Origin: Prostheceraeus crozeri
Taxonomy: Eukaryota > Platyhelminthes > Polycladida > Euryleptidae
Reading direction: 5' to 3'
DNA: 64,000 bases
Assembly (NCBI GenBank): GCA_907163375.1
Contig: CAJQUW010014373.1
Location: forward strand, 1 to 64,000
Numbering within the stretch: the stretch's first letter is position 1; each line of letters starts with the position of its first letter. The notes under the pieces are model-generated. The model ran no database searches, was not told the origin of the DNA, and saw only the letters and a list, made by a program, of their open reading frames with translations. The translations under genes and the position numbers were made by a program. Below, piece by piece: positions 53,335 to 64,000 of this stretch.

Positions 53335-54645
53335 ATGGGCAAGTACAAGGTTTACTCACTAAAGTATAAGGCAGCTGCTATTGATTATTTGAAACACCAT
53401 ACGATATCTGACACCGCTAAAGTGTTTAATGTTGATAGGAAACGCATCCGTGAATGGAGGGACAATGAAGAAAACATCAAAGAACAACTACAGAGTGGGA
53501 ACACAGATCGCAAACGCGTTGCTGGTGGTGGAACTAAGAAGAGATCCGAAGAGCTTGAAGAACGACTTCGAAATCGAATTCTCCAACATCGTGAAAGGAG
53601 GATGCATGTTTCCAGTAGGCGTGTGCAGCTGTGGGCCAAGGAAATGACTAATCATCCAGAATTCAAAGCTAGCAATGGATGGCTTGATAAATTCCTGAAG
53701 AGAAACGGATTCTCACATCGTAAAAGGACAACTGTTGCTCAACAAACCCCCAAGGAATGCATTCAGAAATTGGTATCTTACATATGTTATCTCGGGGATG
53801 TAAGAAAACGTGGAAAGTACATTGATGACAATATCTACGTCATGGATGAACTATCTCTTTGGATGGAGTCAGTTTCTGAAACTACTGTCAATTTGAAAGG
53901 TGAGAAATTGGTTCCTATCTTGTCAAGTGGGAAGGAGAAGATGAGACTGACAGTAATATTGTCGGCCAGAGCAAGTGGCAAGAAAGTGAAACCGTTCGTC
54001 ATCATTCCCAGGAAGCGACCCATAAAGGAGTTAGAGGCGATGACAGATCTTCACTTTGGTTATTCCAGTAAGTCTTGGATGAATGACGGAATGACTGAGA
54101 AATATTTGAAAATTGTCATTGGTTCATTTGCATTTGCTCGACGCTGTATCATCTGGGATTCCTTCTCCTGCCACAAATCAAGTGCTGCCAAGAAAGTATT
54201 GAAGCAGATGCGAATGGACGCCATAATTGTACCATCTGGTTGTACCGGGTTGATACAGGCTCCCGACGTATCATGGAACAAATCCTTCAAAGCTAACGTA
54301 CGAAAGGAATATGAGAATTTCATATCCGTCAACGGTGACAATATCCCGAAGCCCTCCTCCTCTACCGTTGCTGGCTGGATTTCTCAAAGTTGGGATTCAA
54401 TCCCCGAAGAGCAGATTGCAAGATCAATGAAACAATGCGGAATCACATTGAAGCCAGATGGATCCGAAGACGAAGTCTTACATTGCTTCCATGTTCTAGG
54501 CAACGAAGAAGGATTGCAGATTCTTCAAAAGAAACGAAGTGAGTACACCTCATGTGATCTTGATGCTACTTGTGATCTCGATGCTTCTAGTACTTACCTC
54601 AGTGATGATTCTATTTCCTATTGTGATTCGGATGAATCTAATTAA
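53335..54645 (+). CDS. Pogo/Tigger transposase (CENP-B-like HTH plus DDE)
   Basis: A 436-aa uninterrupted protein that would cut and paste the surrounding element. Residues 1-60 (YSLKYKAAAIDYLKHHTISDTAKVFNVDRKRIREWR) are a CENP-B N-terminal/psq HTH. Residues about 70-140 are the second CENP-B HTH (WAKEM...SNGWLDKFLKRNGFSHR). The DDE_1 catalytic core has D171 (YVMDE), D275 (IIWDSFSCHKS) and D311 (LIQAPDVSWNKSFK), giving DD35D spacing. All three acids are present. An acidic Ser/Asp-rich tail (DLDATCDLDASSTYLSDDSI) ends the protein. The ATG is 440 bp from the left TIR, with no intron needed. The element may be young and possibly active; expression is not shown. Confidence 0.93.
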   Translation: MGKYKVYSLKYKAAAIDYLKHHTISDTAKVFNVDRKRIREWRDNEENIKEQLQSGNTDRKRVAGGGTKKRSEELEERLRNRILQHRERRMHVSSRRVQLWAKEMTNHPEFKASNGWLDKFLKRNGFSHRKRTTVAQQTPKECIQKLVSYICYLGDVRKRGKYIDDNIYVMDELSLWMESVSETTVNLKGEKLVPILSSGKEKMRLTVILSARASGKKVKPFVIIPRKRPIKELEAMTDLHFGYSSKSWMNDGMTEKYLKIVIGSFAFARRCIIWDSFSCHKSSAAKKVLKQMRMDAIIVPSGCTGLIQAPDVSWNKSFKANVRKEYENFISVNGDNIPKPSSSTVAGWISQSWDSIPEEQIARSMKQCGITLKPDGSEDEVLHCFHVLGNEEGLQILQKKRSEYTSCDLDATCDLDASSTYLSDDSISYCDSDESN

Positions 54646-54971
54646 GTGAAACAAGAATTCATTTTTGGAATGTCTCGTTTTTTCTTTCTGAGTGAGGGGC
54701 TTTTTATGATTAAATGTCTAGTGTTTACACGCGGTTTCTTTCTATCTAATATACATGTAGGCCTACATAGGTAGGCCTGTATGGGAATATCTTAGCCTGT
54801 TTGCACGTAAATATTTGATTTCACATGAATTGGCATTTTTGGTGCTATTGATATGCAGCTTGACAGAGTAATCGCCCACCCTCTAATAATCGCCCAACCT
54901 CTATTAATCGCCCATGTACATAGCGTCGAATTCGATAATCGCCCTGGGCGATTATTAGAAGAAATACGGTA

Positions 54972-56216
54972 TATGGTAAAGCCCAGAAGTTTGAGTGTTT
55001 TTTTGGAGTCGTTCTTGTCTTTTGCATTTTGTGGCCAAGATATAGGTCTATTGTCAATATTCTACACACCATTCAATTGGTCTTCGTCTGCTGTAATAGA
55101 AAATGCCTTTCAGTTTAAGTTTCACGCAAGATTTTTGGCATAAAAATTCATTTGAAATTCAAAGACCTAATTTTTGCATGTTCACGCGAAAAATACATTT
55201 TTTGCAGTGCTGTAGCGCAAAGAAATGCAGCATGCATCTAAGCGGACTTTGCCTCAAGGAGCCCCTAGCACCCTTGAATCAAAGAAATATCAAGAGTTGA
55301 CACATCAAACTCATTGAAATCAGAGCTAGGTCGACATATATAGCTGTCCACAACTTTTTCCGTCATCACATCGGCGCATCAGCGTCATCACATCGACGCC
55401 ATCATATCACAAACTCGACTACAGATCTCCTACAGTAATTAGATTGTGGTTTAACACACACAATGTATCTTATTAATAACTATCAGGAGCAAAAGAAATC
55501 AAATTTTCGAGAATTTTTTTAATGAACAAAAACGGGCCTACTTTTGCTGGATTTTACCTTTTCCATGAAATCAGGATTCTGATTTTTGAAGTAAATTCTA
55601 CATTCTGCTGCAGCATGTTCTGCATTGCATTAACAAGTTACATTCTCGCATTCTGATTACTGCATAGGATAATTCTACATCATGGAAGCAATTTCCATCT
55701 GAAGAATATATAAGTATAAGATACAGTTATTAGAACAGATTTTGAGATAAACGAATATCGAGCTTAAATTCAAATGAAGGTTTCCCTTGCACTACTATTC
55801 ATGGAAAACATCAATAGCACACAATAGCAATACCAAGGTTTTGTAAAAGAAAATATGAAAAATTATTGGCAAACAAACTGTGGTTCCGATTTGTAGATAT
55901 CATTAGCAGAATTAGACTGATAATGTGATAATGAAGGGTGACTAAAAAAAGTAATTCTTTGTAACGTACAAACTCTGATTTTATATTGCGTTTTGTGTGA
56001 AGCACTATGTATCATAAGAATTGTCAGGATATGCGGTTACCAAATATGACAGTCAATTTTTCAAATGATCTTAATATAGGTAGTATATAATTAACAGTAT
56101 CATATGCATTTTTTTCTCAAAAACATCAAGAAAAATAAACTGAAATTTTTCCAAAAGTCGTCTGTATTCTACAAACCGTGTGGAATATAATTAGCTCTAC
56201 GAACCCGACCATGGTT
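54972..56216. other. Intergenic DNA
   Basis: No gene. A small CATCACATCG-type repeat occurs near 55365-55410. Confidence 0.5.
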
Positions 56217-56589
56217 CACTAGGTGACATGCCAAGCTAAATTACGCGTAATTCACACGTAAACTACGGGTAATTACACATGAACCTAAATATCCATGGTA
56301 GCGCGCGATATTACTGCATCATATGTCGGCAGTCCTGTTATATAGACTTTACGTCTCATGTGTCTGTATGTATCGGAGGATAAACAAAGTGATAGGACCT
56401 AAATTTCATGCTCATGGCAGACAGAACATGCTGAGCGGTTCATCGATGCTTCAAGCATCATATCACGTGATCGCTGACTCTTAATGCAGCGCGTAAGTAC
56501 GCGCACAGAAGTATAAACTGTCCTTAACCACGAATATTTGAGGTGCTCCGTTATTACGCGTCAATTACGCATGGCAATGCCACCTAGTG
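56217..56589. mobile_element. CACTA-ended MITE, copy 2
   Basis: Starts CACTAGGTGACATGCCAAGC and ends GCATGGCAATGCCACCTAGTG. The interior is homologous to 26842-27277, including CCTGTTATATAGACTTTACG and the AACATGCTGAGCGGTTCATC stretch. ATTACGCG palindromes lie just inside both ends. Confidence 0.8.
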
Positions 56590-57858
56590 CTATGTGTCAG
56601 TTAAATGACATTATTCCAGCTGTTTAATGTGGCAACCATCGCTCTGATGCTGGCAGACAAGAAGATGACGACGAAAACTCAACATCACTTTTGAGAGGAA
56701 ACCATCAGTGTAGTTAACAATCTGAGCAATCCGCTAAATTTTCTTCTTGAGATCATTGGTATTTCATGGTATTGTATTAGAAGAATGCCACAGGGGCCAT
56801 ATCACCCCAATATATGTGTGATATAGGTAAATCAAAGTGCTGCTGCAATGGTCCAGGAATGGGATGACTTAGTAAACACATTTCATTCACTGTGTCGTGT
56901 CCACAGAAATAAATCGCCTAGTCTTGAGAAAAATCAATTTTCTATTAACCATCGTGCAGTAGTCTGCGTTCTGACGAACCTGAAGATTGACACATTAAGC
57001 AAACACAATCAATAAATTTTCATCGTGAGGCGTCGAGTGGTGCGAATAATATCTCTATTTGACAAATTTGTCACAGTGTCAAGGTGGAAAATTGAGTCAA
57101 ATGCATACACTTTTCATTTAACAGATGTCTCAATCTAACGGTCCACGGACAAAAAATATGCCCATATCAATTTCTATCACTTGCTACCATCGTATGCAAT
57201 GACTGTGATGGGAATATGTCCGCTCTCGACTAACACACAGACAGAAAAAAGAGAATCATTCTCTGTGGTCGTCTCAACTTAAGCGGATACCAAATGCACT
57301 AATTTAATCATTTAACGAATCTCTAAGCATAATAAACATATTTCGTTCAATTTGAAGACTTCATGGGAATGTCTGATTAATTCTACGTCTAATGCAATGG
57401 TGTAACAAAATGACATTATTTCTTCAAAGACGAGGTGACTGGAAATCTACATTCACTAAACGACTCTCGGAGGATTTGACAGAATCTCATCCTCTCATCT
57501 ACAAATAATTTTGTTATTTATCGTCAGATAAGAGATGGAGAGGAATCTATGGCGAAATAAGTAAATAAGTTTCACGCAAAGAATAAGGAAGAAATACGAA
57601 GGAATATACTGTAGCTCAAGTTTTTAATCTGAGACATGTTGAAATCGATTAAATAACTCTAATTTGGTTATGTGAGCCTGTGTCTCCTAAAAATCCAGCC
57701 GATTCCATTTCCGAGTCTCAAAATTGGCTCTGCAGACTGCAGTGCACTTTTGCCTACATGTAGGCATTTTTCTACACGTTTTTTCAATTACATATTTTCC
57801 TTTTACTAAATACTTTTAATGCACACGAAAGCAATTGTGAAGTGAAAATACAATAGTT
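56590..57858. other. Intergenic DNA
   Basis: Nothing recognised besides short AT-rich runs. Confidence 0.5.
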
Positions 57859-60453
57859 GAGTTCATGTCCGGTGTAAGTGTAGGTGTCAGTGTTTACTCC
57901 GTTTACCCGAACCCAGAGTTAACCCCGGAGTTAACTCCAGCGTCGGTGTTAACTCCGGGGTTAAACCGGTTATGCTTGAACGAACGACATTTGGCAGCGC
58001 TTTCATAAAATCGAAATTTTTATTCAGTCACCCCGAAAGTAGACTGAAATCAGACAAATTCCATCAGAAAACAAAAGACAAATGATTTGGGTGCATTTTT
58101 CATCATTTTCATTACGATTCCGCGGATAAAGCTGAACAAACGAAGGATGTTAAAGCAAGAGTATCGTTCATGCAGTTTAGTAAAGGAAAGATTAGTAATT
58201 TTTTAGACGGACGAGCTTGAAGAGCTGTGTATCTTTCTAAATTTTTACTGCCAATTTGTTAAATTTCTCCGACTGTTCCCTTGCATGCCAATGCTGAGAT
58301 GTCATTTCGAGGAAGGCCCTCTTACGTGGGACATCTGCATGCAACGATATAGTTTCGGTTAATTGTGTCAACGACTGTGCGATTGATCCCAATGTTGTCG
58401 CTGAAAAGGCTCAAAGAAGAGGAAATGCATTGAATCGGTGATTCCAATTTGTGCCCTGTCCTTTGAGAGCACTGGAGCTATGACGGAGATACACGTAGGA
58501 AAACGGACGAAAGTCGCCATACCATGTGACTCTTTCTAAGACTGCGTTGCCAGCGCCCACTTGAATGCCACCGTCCTCATGGGCGCTGTTTTCTGTGTAT
58601 CTTGTTGCTTCTTATGCGATTAATGATTGATTTTTAATGTCATTGTAATTTTGATTCGCATATCTGTATCGAGCGATATTTGTTAATAATACAATTGAAA
58701 TTAACAATACAATATAAATACAATTGACTGAAACGCCATTTTATTCATCTTTTCACTATTTGCTATAAAAATTACGATGTATCAAAGGAAAATGCAGAAG
58801 TACAGAATGTGCATAAGGCACATGCGGAATCATGCAGCTATCTTGTTGGAGGTACAGACTTGCATTAAAGCCTAAAAGTCTACTTGCATCCGATAATACA
58901 ATATGGTCACGATATATCGAAGTTGATGAACATTATGGTTGAGCAAAGTTGTCAATTTCTTATATAGTGGATCATGTGAGGAAGGACCAGTATCTGAGGA
59001 CAATGATGAATTAAATAGGCCTAATCCGCTTTCCAAATGCCTTAATGTAAATACCGGTATAAATACTGGTATGTCATTCAGCTTACTCGTCTTGGAAAAC
59101 AGGTAATTTTATAATTGTAAATGGGATAAATATCAACTAAGTAAAAATCATAGACAGCGGATATCAGCACTGAGGTCTACAAAATATTCAATGTAAAATC
59201 AAGGGATAATCAACCAAGTTGCTGATGACGTGTGCGCGGTGACACCATCTTCATGCGAGCATATGGCAGTCAATCTCCAAGCTACAGTTTTAAGATGACA
59301 CGTGCCACACCGATGCATTTGAAATGAATGTACGATTGTACGTATACTGGCTCCCCCACGCGCGGTTCGTACACTTCTAGAAGACTGAATTAGGTTTGCA
59401 ATCATTGTCATCGCATAACTTCACTCAGCTTTATTCTATCTTTGGCTAAATAAAGCAAATATACCATAGCTTCGGTTGAATTCGCTAAAAAAATTTCGTA
59501 TGTAGCTGATAGCTAACTCAGGAGCAACCGGCTCCGGGCACAAGTGCCGGTAGGACCCCTACGCAGGTGGGCAGGATCGAGTAGGTCAACACGAGATTCA
59601 GTTTCGGATACAGGGCGGGGTGCACGAAGATATGTACATTTAGACAGCATTATGAATGAGCTGATGCGACGAGTATAGACAGGCCTACACAAAGACAATG
59701 GACAGGTGGACGGACCTATTTCTAGTTTTTTGCAACTCGAGCTCCTTGATTGCCCGCAGCATTTCTCATAGAATCAAGGCTTGAAGTTTCCGATTTCATC
59801 ATTTCAGATAAGAAAATTAGCAAGGGTTCAGGTAATTAATTAGAAATTATGTCACGCACAAGTACGATTCAAAAATGTACAAAGTTTCTTTATTATTGAG
59901 AGTTCTTTCCATAGAACAGGAGCGAAAATCGCAATTCATTGATTCACCATGCACAATTTCCATGAAAAAAGCAATATTCAATGATATTTTGGTGGTTGTG
60001 AAATATGATCTGATAGCGCTTTATAATTTCATTATGTTGACATACATCTTTGTTGTGCAACCAATGGAAAAATTTCATCAATATGCAGAACTTAACACTT
60101 TACACTTTACACCGGACATGAACTCGACAAGGAGTTATCCTCTAAGGGTTGTCTTTTGCATGGTCCGAGTTATCTATGTAGCAGTAGGATTTGATGTTGG
60201 AAATGTGTATTTTCATATAATTCGGTAAATGACTTAAATTTTAAGATTTTTATCCCGTTGTGAAATTCAGCTGCTATCGCATACTTTGCATTTGAAAAAG
60301 AGTTCGATTCCTTTAGTTCAGGTTAACTCTACACCGGGAGTTTACTCCGCTGTAAGTGTTTACTCGACCTGAGTTCATGTTCGGTGTTAGGGTAACACCT
60401 ACACTTACACCGGAGTAAACTCTAACACTTACACTTACACCGAATGTGAACTC
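57859..60453. mobile_element. Candidate 2.6-kb DNA element with GGTGTAAGTGT termini
   Basis: The left end GAGTTCATGTCCGGTGTAAG (continuing to GTTTACTCCG) is the inverted counterpart of the right end at about 60410-60453 (...TTACACCGAATGTGAACTC). Further inverted copies of the end occur internally at 60102-60123 and about 60370-60400. Palindromes such as GGAGTTAACTCC crowd both ends. A remnant reading frame lies at 58237-58410. The superfamily is unclear and no target duplication was found. Confidence 0.55.
58237..58410 (-). pseudogene. C-terminal remnant of a possible MADF/Myb-type or transposon nuclear protein
   Basis: A 57-codon open segment ending in TAG has clearly protein-like composition: TLGSIAQSLTQLTETISLH, VPRKRAFLEMTSQHWHAR and QSEKFNKLAVKI. 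Upstream the frame stops at TGA (58411-58413). The style (Ala/Leu-rich helix then basic segment) recalls the C-termini of Myb/SANT-like proteins of animal transposons, which is inference. It lies inside the candidate element 57859-60453. Confidence 0.4.
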
Positions 60454-61635
60454 ACATAATGAAATGTATTTGTTGCAAATTTCAGAGAATTTGGAAGAAT
60501 ACTTTACAAGCTGTCCTTTTTCAAAATCACACTTTTTAAATTTGTCTGTGAAAAAATCACAAAATGGACGTTTTGCTGTTTTGTGCAAAACAACATAAAT
60601 GAGTGGGTGACTTTTCCATGCCGGTGTAATTTGGCGCATACATGAAAAAACATGCAATATCTACAGAAGCCACTATGATTTGTAGTCATGGTGTTAATTT
60701 CTATCGGATGAAAAGCGCCTACATCTACGCATCTTTCTTAAATTTGGTATACGTAGATGTGTAAACGTAAATATTTAGTTGATGATTTTTACAAATAAAG
60801 CAAGTAAATACGATGGCAATCAATTGTACATACACCTACACTTCCATCTTAATTATCATCAAGGCTTACGTATTTCAGCGATCAAGCAACACTTTTTGAT
60901 TTTTGTTGTTGCAACAGTTTTTGAATTACTAGATATCTGTGTCTGTTAACGAACCGATGAGGTGATTTTCGCATTGAAAATTAGTAATACATGATGCGAT
61001 AATGTGATTAGAGCTGTAAATTTCTAAGTGTAGCATTTGCTCTTCTGAATTATGCTGAGTTCAAGGTTAGCAAGCAAAAACACCAACATGTAGGTAATTT
61101 TTTTCTGAGGCAACTTGGGATTATATTTTTATTATCATTGTCCTCGTATGATATTTTTCTGTGATACATCTGTGTGTGATACGAACACATGTTTGTTTAG
61201 AAAGCGAACTCCTATTGTTTTTGTTGTTAATGCCTCGGAGTGTTCCAGAAGAAATATTTCTAATCCTGATAATCCTAATATCCCATATAATGATTTCCAT
61301 CTGGTTAAATAATGAAAACCAAACTCAATCGATATGCAGTTTCATATTCTGACAAATTCAACATTAAAAAGACTATCTTAAGACGGACAATATTCTAAGT
61401 AGTTCATACATACATCAGGTAATATCATACAAATAAATGAAAACATTTGAAGCGCCGTAAGAATATGTTTGACTGCAAAGAAGATATGTATTTGAGGACG
61501 CCGGCGTCCGTGAAGTCAACCTTGTGATGTGATCATACAAAAGTTCATGACGCTAAATGTCTGGAATAATATCTGATCGTGTCTTCTCACCGACCAATGA
61601 TAGAAATATTGCAAACATTAAGAAGTCGTTCAAAT
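60454..61635. other. Intergenic or intronic DNA
   Basis: No gene seen. It lies immediately downstream of the exon at 61636-61776 and could contain its 3' UTR. Confidence 0.4.
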
Positions 61636-61776
61636 TCAGGCCAACTGCGCGCTTCCACCAAGTCCTAATTTGTTAACGAGATTCGCCTGATTAAGTTTGC
61701 GATCAAACGAGTCAATTTGGTAAGCCTTGCGTATTTCTTCTCGAAGTCTTTCAGCTGCATATGCCGTCTCCCGAGT
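61636..61776 (-). CDS. 3' terminal coding exon of an unidentified host gene
   Basis: A pyrimidine-rich tract and CAG acceptor (TTTCTTTCACTACAG, minus strand) precede a phase-0 exon of 46 codons plus TGA. The peptide has a charged helix (TRETAYAAERLREEIRKAYQ), then IDSFDRKLNQANLVNKLGLG and GGSAQLA. Codon usage and the clean splice site indicate a real exon, but I do not recognise the protein. A possible preceding exon ends at a GTAAAG donor at 62029 (open frame up to about 62170 containing PRTIVDYLHLIQAATIRQTA, also phase 0); that link is weak. Confidence 0.55.
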   Translation of the reverse strand, partial: TRETAYAAERLREEIRKAYQIDSFDRKLNQANLVNKLGLGGSAQLA

Positions 61777-62439
61777 CTGTAGTGAAAGAAATGAGATTGA
61801 AAGTTCATGATGAATAATAAGTCCCTTGAATAGTATTTTGTTCAAGCTTCATGAGGGATTTTTCCTTCTGATATTTCATCAATCACTTTTTCAGAATCAT
61901 TAATTGAAAGTTGGAAATACAAATATTTGCATCAGGAGAAATTTCTTAACAACTGATATCAAAGATAAATTGAGTTATTTCAATCATTTCATCGTACTCA
62001 ATGCTAAAGAGTAAAAAGTACAACTTTACATGATGATGAGAAATGTTGCAGCCTTCTATAGACGCTGTCTGCCGAATGGTCGCAGCTTGTATGAGGTGTA
62101 GATAATCAACGATGGTCCGCGGGGATGTTAATGTGGTGAGTTTTATAGTCTCAGGCCCATTCCATCCCACGGGTCCAAGACTTTAAACATTCTCAACAGC
62201 CTGTGTCAGCTTTCCATGCATGTTCGTTCATAGTCCGAGTAAAAACTGTCAAGATAATAATTCAACATAGAAATCATCCGCAACCCTTTTGTTAAACTGT
62301 TGAAAAATGCATGCCGGTACATACAGTGTCCAACCTACGAGGAGTAACATAAGACAGTCTATCTAGAGACTGTTTAACTCAAGCGAACTTCGCAAAACTT
62401 AAAATACAGATTTTTTGAGTGGGCCTTGACTGGTCACTT
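61777..62439. other. Probable intron/intergenic DNA
   Basis: Contains the weak exon candidate 62030-62170 described with the terminal exon; otherwise nothing recognised. Confidence 0.4.
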
Positions 62440-63361
62440 TATTGTGGTTTTGGGAGAAGTCAAGTTGATTAAATTTCTATCGGCTCGATATATTTCAATA
62501 GCTCAGCGCTATTCAGGAGCAAAGCATTCTCGTCACTAAAGGGACACATTCTCCTCCGATGGTTTTGCGTGCCTTGTCGATCAACCAACTCAATCCATCA
62601 TCGATCTTGTGTTCTCTCGCACTTTTCTCCCATTCAAATGTTTGACCCTGGTCTATCTGATCATAGGTTTCTGAAAAGTAACTAGCAAAAACGTTTTCCT
62701 CCGTTTTGAATGGTATAGTTGCAAAAAGTACAATTGGAATGTTCTTCGAAGTAAGCGCGAATTGAACTGGTGTGATAAAGGGAAATCAGTCGCTATTCCG
62801 CACAGTTATGGCGTTTCTTAAACCGTCCTTGGCCGTGATCGCTCTGCAGACAGTGATCTCTTCACTGCAAATGACTTTCAAACATTCTTCTCACAGAAGA
62901 TCGCAACAGCACATTCTCAAATGTTCCAGTCATTTACCGCCTAGCTGAATTTGGGCCTGTTACTCCAACTGCAGTAGCATATCATTCAATATTTGCCTAA
63001 TGAACAGCCATCCCATGATCCGATGCCTGTAAAGCACTTGAAGAACTGCATTGACCTACTTTCTCCTTTTTTGTGCTTCGTGAATTCCTCAATTACACAA
63101 GGAATATTTCCACCTGATCTTGCAACATCATGCGCTACACCTGTCCTGAAGAAGCCCTGTACAGCCGATAACTGACTATCCTCCTACCGCCCAATTAAAG
63201 GATTACAAGAACTTTATGAAAGAATTATATGATTTTTTATTTCATAAAGCTCTTGTAATCCCTCGCTCAAGAAGACAATATTGAATATTATATCGCTGAC
63301 CTACTGAAATATATCGAGCTGATGTAAATCTAATTAACTTGACTTCTCCCAAAACCACGAT
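62440..63361. repeat. Inverted repeat flanking a LINE fragment
   Basis: About 62440-62510 (GTGGTTTTGGGAGAAGTCAA, then TCGATATATTTCA) is the reverse complement of about 63293-63361. A separate hairpin, GGATTACAAGAACTTTATGA / TCATAAAGCTCTTGTAATCC, lies at 63199-63261. The arms enclose a decayed LINE segment, so this is either a foldback element that captured it or two opposed insertions. Confidence 0.7.
62530..63232 (+). pseudogene. LINE fragment between endonuclease and RT, decayed
   Basis: Broken frames read an endonuclease end (DLVFSR..., SDHRF near 62660), then an FFSQKIATAHSQMF block near 62885 and DPMPVKHLKNCIDLLSPF...SSITQGIFPPDLATSCATPV (62993-63175), followed by LSSYRPI after a stop. 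This is the start of the RT domain of an APE-type LINE. No intact ORF. Confidence 0.75.
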
Positions 63362-64000
63362 AATATTGAAATACAGATCAATTAGGACATTTTTACAACA
63401 GATACCCGTCAACAGTGCGCGTCCGCGTGGACTTTTCATGTTAAGTCACTTAAAATACCACGTGATATTGCAATTTTCTCGCTAAAATCAGTGAGTGTAC
63501 ACGTGGCTGCATTTACACCATCGTCTCTAACACACAAACTGGAAGTCCTTTTCAAATGAAGGTCGCTTTGCAGTTAGAGTACATCGTCTTGAAGTCAATT
63601 TTGTGGCGGTCGGTCGAGCTTGACGGTTCCCACACAGACTTCAGCATTTAAGGTGAATATCTTGATAAGATCCGTTGGTCTCTTAGATTGATGCACTTGC
63701 TATAAACTGATGTCCTTGAATACTGAAAATGTCAAAATAAACTCAAATAATCTATCCTACACATTGATACTCAAACTGACATTGAAATTCTCTCGTTTCA
63801 TTGTTAATCCTCCGGCCCATAGCCTAAATGCTCGTCCCGACTTATACCGGGAGCGTGACAGATCCATCCCAATAGCAATCCTTGCTAATCAACATGCTAC
63901 CAAATAAGATGTACATGCTATCGACCTGGAACCAACCGCAAATTTTTAAGATAATTTGACATTTAACTTAAACTTGACAATTGATATATCACATTGATGC
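63362..64000. other. Intergenic DNA to the window edge
   Basis: No gene, RNA or repeat recognised. Confidence 0.5.

Larger units (their letters stand above)
52896..54969 (+). mobile_element. Tigger/pogo DNA transposon, apparently complete
   Basis: A 2,074-bp element with inverted ends CCGTATTTCTTCTAATAATC...GATTATTAGAAGAAATACGG (24 bp) and a TA duplication on both sides (52894-52895, 54970-54971). The subterminal DNA at both ends carries several TAATCGCCCA units in the same orientation, likely transposase-binding sites. It encodes one intact transposase. Confidence 0.92.

Overview
The window is nuclear DNA of a marine invertebrate animal. The evidence is a single-exon C-type lectin gene, a spliced 3' terminal exon, many decayed LINE and Penelope retroelements, and several DNA-transposon families. 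Frequent TAGGCCTAC-type palindromes faintly suggest an echinoderm, hemichordate or similar animal, but the species cannot be read from the sequence.

Region 1 (1 to about 9.2 kb) is a very AT-rich, compact, virus-like element with almost no spacer DNA. It carries a two-part protein-primed family B DNA polymerase (zinc-finger/N-terminal protein plus the exonuclease/polymerase core), a conserved 276-aa protein, a probable virion surface (penton-like) protein, an A32/HerA-type packaging ATPase, and a two-helix membrane protein on the opposite strand. This gene set recurs as endogenous midsize DNA virus (adintovirus/Polinton-like) loci in invertebrates. Its left end lies outside the window, and no capsid or integrase gene is visible here. 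Eight GC-rich double-hairpin elements are scattered through it. Some are inserted in frame in coding sequence, and others sit exactly on stop codons. A near-perfect 164-bp palindrome and an iterated 17-bp motif lie near its right end.

Region 2 (9.2-11.65 kb) is a GC-balanced unit on the minus strand. It has a TATA box, a short leader exon with a splice donor, a duplicated 245-bp strongly structured segment, a coding exon for an unrecognised 408-aa zinc-finger/coiled-coil protein, and a donor just after the stop codon. Stable hairpins (C-UUCG-G loops and CTAT/ATAG loops) recur through it.

Region 3 (11.8-13.5 kb) is a complex of foldback and tandem repeats with long G or C runs.

Region 4 (13.5-64 kb) is a transposon-rich intergenic landscape. 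It contains a four-copy hAT-type MITE family, a TA-flanked foldback MITE family, two CACTA-ended elements, a Harbinger-type MITE nested in another MITE, a 1.7-kb near-perfect palindrome of two 5'-truncated Penelope copies with GIY-YIG ORFs, another Penelope pseudogene, five LINE fragments, and Tc1 and hAT transposase fragments. A complete-looking Tigger/pogo element has an intact transposase, TIRs and a TA duplication. Host genes are sparse: one intact lectin/apple-domain gene (37.1-37.9 kb), its paralogue about 7 kb away broken by one nonsense codon (29.8-30.7 kb), and a last exon at 61.6-61.8 kb.
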